The position numbers and the translations under genes were made by a program. DNA of 64,000 bases from Gracilaria gracilis. Taxonomy: Eukaryota > Rhodophyta > Florideophyceae > Gracilariales > Gracilariaceae. The first letter of the stretch is position 1. Each line of letters starts with the position of its first letter. Location: NCBI GenBank assembly GCA_030374805.1, contig JARGSG010000119.1, positions 62,001 to 126,000 of the forward strand, given 5' to 3'. The notes beneath the pieces were generated by a model. That model made no database searches. It saw only the letters and a program-made list of their open reading frames with translations, and was not told where the DNA came from. Below are positions 63,083 through 64,000 of the stretch, piece by piece.

Positions 63083-63988
63083 TTATCGTGAAGGACGAGC
63101 GTTCCACTTGGGAAATAAGTACATCACGCGATTCACAGAGTTTCGGACCTCCTGCGTAATCTGAATGTCCGTCTCATTATCGCGTATGCACATCGCGAAC
63201 TGAACAATGGCCGCGTGCCTAGCATGAGCAAAACAGTCAGGGTCAGGCTCACAACCAATAAACTTCCGATGACGTTGTAACTCCATGCATGCCATTGCAG
63301 TCGAGAAAGTTCCGGCGAACAAGTCCATTACTGTATCACCTGGCTGCGAAAATCTGCTGATCAGCTCGTTCAACAAAGCGCGAGGTTTTTGTTCCGACCT
63401 CACCTTTTACAACATGTAGCCCCCACCCTCCTTCTTTCTTTTCCATTGAAAAGCCTCCCCATTGGTCATGGGCGGTACCTGGTCAATAACACTGTGGTAC
63501 CCTGGATACCTCGACTGCACGTAGTTGAAGTTCTCATAGTTTACCATCGCATGCTGCTGTGCATAAGCGAGGCCACTTCGAACACCATGTATCGCATACT
63601 CCATGGCAGGGAACAAGGAGCAGGACCTGCGTCCCGGGTTTCGCATGGGGTTGCCTTGCGACCGTATGAAATGAACTGGGACCTGGTCCACAACAAACGA
63701 TCGCCTCGGAACCCATTGCTCGTCCTTTGCTCCAATAAGGGAAAGCACCTTCGTCCACTGGTTCACCTGTTCCAATGCACAGAAGATAACAAAATGACCC
63801 CCCGGACGTAGCAGCCTTGATGTAGGCTTTGCCGCCTTCTTCATATGCTCAGCGCTCAGCATATCATACCAACTGTTCTCCCGGTTCTTATCGGCCCTTA
63901 TGTTGTATGGTGGGTCCATAAGAACCAGTTCAACTTTCCCGAATGGAGAGACTCCGTTGTTTCGCAGAGTCTCTTCCGTTTCAACCAT
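63083..63988 (-). pseudogene. beta-class DNA methyltransferase (DPPY type), one in-frame TAA
   Basis: Methylates adenine N6 or cytosine N4 in DNA. Motif order is that of beta-class enzymes: catalytic VELVLMDPPYN first (residues about 19-29), PGGHFVIFC next, a target-recognition-like middle, then KPRALLNELI and the SAM-binding TVMDLFAGTFSTAMA with FIGCEPD. DPPY favours adenine N6. The second glycine of FxGxG is replaced by Phe (FAGTF). A TAA at 63407-63409 lies between the two halves, in frame, with homology continuing directly. ATG at 63988 is only 12 bases from the window edge and the frame is open there, so the true start may be outside. Such enzymes in eukaryotes are often of bacterial or mobile-element origin. 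Confidence 0.72.
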
Positions 63989-64000
63989 ATCCTCGAACCC

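Noticed and set aside
158-63988. Genome-wide reassignment of TAA/TAG to glutamine
   Set aside because: TAG replaces Trp at two sites and TGA replaces Arg at another, long genes have only one to three UAR codons, and some frames end normally at TAG. Simple decay or splicing explains more, although it is kept as an alternative worth testing.

Overview
This is a eukaryotic nuclear window, and most of it is mobile elements and decaying genes. The evidence is a GT77-type Golgi glycosyltransferase, nuclear-pore and mRNA 3'-end-processing genes, two chromodomain-bearing Gypsy retrotransposons, hAT, pogo and Plavaka/KDZ-like DNA transposons, and short GT-AG introns of about 60-77 nt. Long intron-poor genes together with GT77 would suit a red alga, but that is a weak inference. 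No rRNA, convincing tRNA or CRISPR array was seen.

Left part (1-16.9 kb): a GT77-like glycosyltransferase (158-1189, +); an almost full-length Nup205/Nup192-like nucleoporin on the minus strand (2656-8839) broken by two in-frame stops and one frameshift; a pogo/jerky-type DDE transposase (9670-11439, -) with three in-frame stops; a SET/NAP-like fragment overlapping a spliced YL1/VPS72-like gene end to end (12.1-12.8 kb); minisatellites; an unrecognised broken gene (13990-14804, -); then an AT-rich gene desert.

Middle (16.9-50 kb): a complete Gypsy chromovirus (16925-27439) with 854-bp LTRs and a perfect 5-bp target duplication; a kinase relic; two hAT transposases facing away from each other; a duplicated segment that frames an amidase fragment joined to a WD40 fragment; a broken symplekin/Pta1 gene (37.6-40.5 kb, -); and a second chromovirus (internal region 41371-47819). 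The second chromovirus is packed with the palindromic octamer CCGTACGG in all codon phases. A 48-bp tandem repeat and an orphan ORF follow it.

Right part (50-64 kb) looks like one large accessory locus. It has four 76-bp near-perfect palindromes, a tandem array of about 120-bp units that are themselves inverted repeats, and two to three proteins with SUMO-interaction-like acidic motifs. One of these proteins ends in a double-stranded beta-helix dioxygenase-like domain (HxD...H...R). Next come a Plavaka/KDZ-like transposase with an N-terminal zinc finger, an orphan 787-residue basic protein, and a DPPY-type beta-class DNA methyltransferase in the same reading frame as a SET domain. A transposase beside candidate DNA-oxidising, DNA-methylating and histone-methylating enzymes is the most interesting content of the window.

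A recurring theme is in-frame stop codons in otherwise readable genes. Where the expected residue is clear from the family or from the sister element (Arg, Trp, Gln), each stop is one C-to-T or G-to-A transition away. Some breaks are explained by introns. The rest look like decay, with codon reassignment considered and disfavoured.
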